From: Bifidobacterium psychraerophilum
GTDB taxonomy: Bacteria; Actinomycetota; Actinomycetes; Actinomycetales; Bifidobacteriaceae
NCBI RefSeq assembly: GCF_000741705.1
Contig: NZ_JGZI01000010.1
Coordinates: forward strand, 767,196-831,195
Reading direction: 5' to 3'
Length of the DNA: 64,000 nucleotides
Shown here: positions 61,985-64,000 of the stretch, piece after piece
Numbering within the stretch: position 1 is the first letter of the stretch
Layout of the letters: every line of letters starts with the position of its first letter
Notes under the pieces: generated by a model
Database searches by the model: none
Seen by the model: the letters and a program-made list of their open reading frames with translations, nothing else
Told to the model about the DNA's origin: nothing
Position numbers and translations under genes: made by a program

Positions 61985-63691
61985 TTATTTGTCCAGTGAT
62001 GCGCCCGAATAATCACTGAAGGATTCGGCCGTGAAACGTATGCCTTTCACCTTCGAGGAGATCCCCGCATCCTGTACCCGCTCGAATACCGGAATCAGAA
62101 TGCTGTTATCGCTGATGTACTTCTGAATGTCCTGGTACGTGGCCGTGCGTTCATCCGCATTCGTCTGGGTCGTGCCCTTGTCGAATGCCGCTTCGAGGTA
62201 CTTGCGGTCGGCATCGGTCTGCGTATTGCCCGTGAGTGCTTTGAAGGTCGCGTATCTGGTGTCGAGCAGCGTGTTGATCGCGCTTGGATCCGCCCGTGTG
62301 TAGGTGATGGAAACCACGTCATACTCATTCGCATTGCTCAGGCTTGTGTATTGCGCGCTGGTCACCACATTGATCTGATAGTCGATGCCGATCTTCTTCA
62401 ACTCATCCTGGATGAGCTCGGCCCCGTCATCCTTGCTGGTGGTGAGGAAACTGATGCTCAGCTTCTTACCGTCCTTGTAACGGTAACCGTCATCCGCCAC
62501 TTTCCAACCCGCCTCATCCAAGAGCTTCTTGGCCTCGGAGGGATCGTATTTCACGGAGGAGCTCTGCTTGGAGAAGGATGGCGTTGTGGTATCGACCACT
62601 CCCGATACCACCGGGTAATCATCTCGCACGATGGTGGATGCGTAGGTGCTGCGGTCTATGCCGAGACTGAAGGCCTCCCTGACCTTCTTATCCGAAAGTG
62701 GGCCGCCGTTGCGCACATTGGGGAACAGCTCGTATGTCGATCCCGGCAGGGATCGTGTCTGCACGCTGCCACCGCTCTGCTTGATCTGGGTGACATCGTT
62801 CTGCACCAGAGGGGAATCGGAATCCGTCCAGATCACATCGGCGGCTCCACTCACCAGATTGCCTATGCGCACCGATGCTTCGGGAATGTAACTGATCTGG
62901 ACCTTGTCGAGATACGCATCCCCATCATTGGTGGAGAATGGCGAAGGCGACGTGTACCCTTTGCGCTTGCTGAGGATGGTCTCGGTGTTGACGTCGTACT
63001 TTTCCAAGGTGAAGGGCCCTGTGCCTACGATCTTGCCCTGGCAGCGCTCCTGGGGTGTGTAATCGAAGGATTTCGGGGAAAGGATGGCCAGGGTCGTGGT
63101 CGCCAGTCCCTGCAGGAAGGAGGCGTTCGGGGCGCTCAGGTTGAACTTCACGGTATCGTCGTCGACTTTGGTGACCGATTCGAGGTTGCCGACATAGAAT
63201 CCTCCTACCGTGCCGGGTTTCGCCTTGAGTGTGGCCAGATCACCTTCAAAGGTGGTGACGACCGCATCGGCGTTGAAGGCTTCACCATCCGAGAAGGTTA
63301 TGCCGCTCTTCAGATTGAAGGTATAGGTCTTCCCGTCGTCGCTGATCTTCCAGTCCTTCGCGAGCCAGGGACTGATATCACCAGTTTTGGGATCCTGATC
63401 GACCAGTGATTCGGCCACGTTCCTGACCACCGATCGCGTGGCGGTCCATGCGGTCTGGAAAGGATCGACGCAATTGAGGGAATCGACGTCCTCGACCACC
63501 CGAAGTGTGCCACCGGCTGTCGGCGTGCCATCACCATCCGAGGCGGTCTGTCCTCCGGCGCTCCCACAGGCCGTGGTGACGGCGACGGCAAGCGTGACCG
63601 CCACCGCGGACACCGCTTTCAACAGTGTTGCCGAACTCTTTGACGAGCGTGCCCTCCACCTGCCGCCGGCAGTGAAATAATCTCTTCCCAT
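61985..63691 (-). CDS. peptide-type ABC transporter substrate-binding lipoprotein (SBP family 5)
   Basis: A 568-residue extracytoplasmic binding protein. The N-terminal signal has a basic region (about 1-24), hydrophobic core and lipobox VTTAC (Cys42). The mature part shows GGTLRVVEDVDSLNCVDPFQTAW, PWLAKDWKISDDGKTYTFNLKSGITFSDGEAFNADAVV and EAFSLGIDRSTYA, classic DppA/OppA motifs. AGGAGGGG precedes the ATG. It is the first gene of the large leftward cluster. The ligand is unknown; the enzymes encoded with it suggest a modified amino acid or short peptide. Confidence 0.94.
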   Translation of the reverse strand: MGRDYFTAGGRWRARSSKSSATLLKAVSAVAVTLAVAVTTACGSAGGQTASDGDGTPTAGGTLRVVEDVDSLNCVDPFQTAWTATRSVVRNVAESLVDQDPKTGDISPWLAKDWKISDDGKTYTFNLKSGITFSDGEAFNADAVVTTFEGDLATLKAKPGTVGGFYVGNLESVTKVDDDTVKFNLSAPNASFLQGLATTTLAILSPKSFDYTPQERCQGKIVGTGPFTLEKYDVNTETILSKRKGYTSPSPFSTNDGDAYLDKVQISYIPEASVRIGNLVSGAADVIWTDSDSPLVQNDVTQIKQSGGSVQTRSLPGSTYELFPNVRNGGPLSDKKVREAFSLGIDRSTYASTIVRDDYPVVSGVVDTTTPSFSKQSSSVKYDPSEAKKLLDEAGWKVADDGYRYKDGKKLSISFLTTSKDDGAELIQDELKKIGIDYQINVVTSAQYTSLSNANEYDVVSITYTRADPSAINTLLDTRYATFKALTGNTQTDADRKYLEAAFDKGTTQTNADERTATYQDIQKYISDNSILIPVFERVQDAGISSKVKGIRFTAESFSDYSGASLDK

Positions 63692-63920
63692 TGCTGTTCC
63701 CCTCCTGAAATTTCAGCGAAATGTATTGGTAGTCCGCCATTGCCAACAGGTGGACAATGACGTGCATTATCGAAGATTGAGAAATGCAGCCACGATAACT
63801 AACAGACTGATAGTTACAACCTAACAAGCGACTTTGCCTGACACAACGCTCTGATTATTCCGTTTCGGGGCAGTTTGCTATAAGTGTGATTTATATTGAG
63901 GGGCGTTTGGCGAAGGTGGT
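63692..63920 (-). promoter_or_regulatory. promoter region of the second cluster with palindromic operator
   Basis: This 229-base gap has no gene and is AT-rich compared with its surroundings. A 21-base dyad at 63796-63816 (arms TAACTA.CAG and CTG.TAGTTA around one central base, one mismatched pair) is followed by further GTTA/TAAC half-sites. It is a plausible operator controlling the transporter cluster. Confidence 0.5.
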
Positions 63921-64000
63921 TTATACCCGGCTGATATGCACCCAAGCGGGTCCGTACGGACCGTCCACCAGAAACGCCTGGGGCGCCGTGTCACCAGTTC
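63921..64000 (-). CDS. C-terminal end of a gene cut by the right edge
   Basis: On the minus strand, reading from the right edge, a frame of 25 codons ends at TAA (63923-63921) with protein-like sequence (AFLVDGPYGPAWVHISRV). Codon use matches neighbouring genes. It is too short to identify, and the other frames are less protein-like, so this is a cautious call. Confidence 0.4.
   Translation of the reverse strand, partial: TGDTAPQAFLVDGPYGPAWVHISRV

Noticed and set aside
1..64000. CRISPR arrays, insertion sequences or prophage
   Set aside because: No regularly spaced repeats, transposase, integrase or phage structural genes were found; only the short tandem arrays listed.
63936..64000. A plus-strand gene start near the right edge
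   Set aside because: An ATG frame is open but has an Arg/Ser-rich, atypical composition and no ribosome site; the minus-strand frame looks more like protein.

Overview
The window looks like chromosomal DNA from a bifidobacterium or a close relative in the Bifidobacteriaceae. I infer this from the high GC content, actinobacterial-type gene starts, a long eukaryote-like isoleucyl-tRNA synthetase behind an actinobacterial T-box leader, an alpha-galactoside locus with a sugar ABC transporter but no ATPase gene, and a giant fused acyl-CoA dehydratase activase of the kind seen in anaerobes. No phage, insertion sequence or CRISPR array was seen. Coding density is high, one tRNA gene is present, and both ends of the window cut genes.

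Left region (1-14.2 kb): an aldo/keto reductase fragment, then a leftward cluster of a branched-chain-amino-acid-type ABC transporter built from only three proteins (lipoprotein, fused LivH-LivM permease, fused LivG-LivF ATPase) and an SDR. A UroD-fold methyltransferase-like gene lies upstream of it. Divergent from that gene run a MetY-type PLP enzyme, a ProC-like reductase and an M20 amidohydrolase. They meet a glyoxalase-like protein and a second ProC across a long terminator hairpin.

14.3-34.2 kb: a LuxR-type two-component system with an EmrB-type exporter, a S51 peptidase, an NTF2-like protein, ileS with its T-box, a GCS2-type glutamate-cysteine ligase, the 1613-residue activase/dehydratase fusion, xseAB, a striking Cys-rich small protein beside a Fur/Zur regulator with a Fur-like operator, an EEP-family protein and tRNA-Arg(CCT).

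34.3-45.7 kb: small regulatory and defence units: TetR with two LbH acetyltransferases; MarR (operator overlapping its own start codon) with a UvrA-like ABC protein; a lipoprotein; an isochorismatase-type hydrolase; an RBBP9-type hydrolase; a divergent MerR/MFS pair; an ArsR/P1B-ATPase pair.

45.8-52.4 kb: an alpha-galactoside utilisation locus (LacI, binding lipoprotein, two permeases, GH36 alpha-galactosidase).

52.5-63.7 kb: a tightly packed leftward cluster: an oligopeptide-type ABC transporter, a second UroD-like methyltransferase, a GNAT-FAD oxidase fusion, an aminotransferase and a second MetY-type enzyme. It repeats the core of the left cluster (ABC transporter + UroD-like + MetY-like). 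The two together look like paralogous systems for taking up and remodelling a modified, perhaps sulfur-containing or methylated, amino acid or peptide; this is inference and is the most interesting feature of the window.
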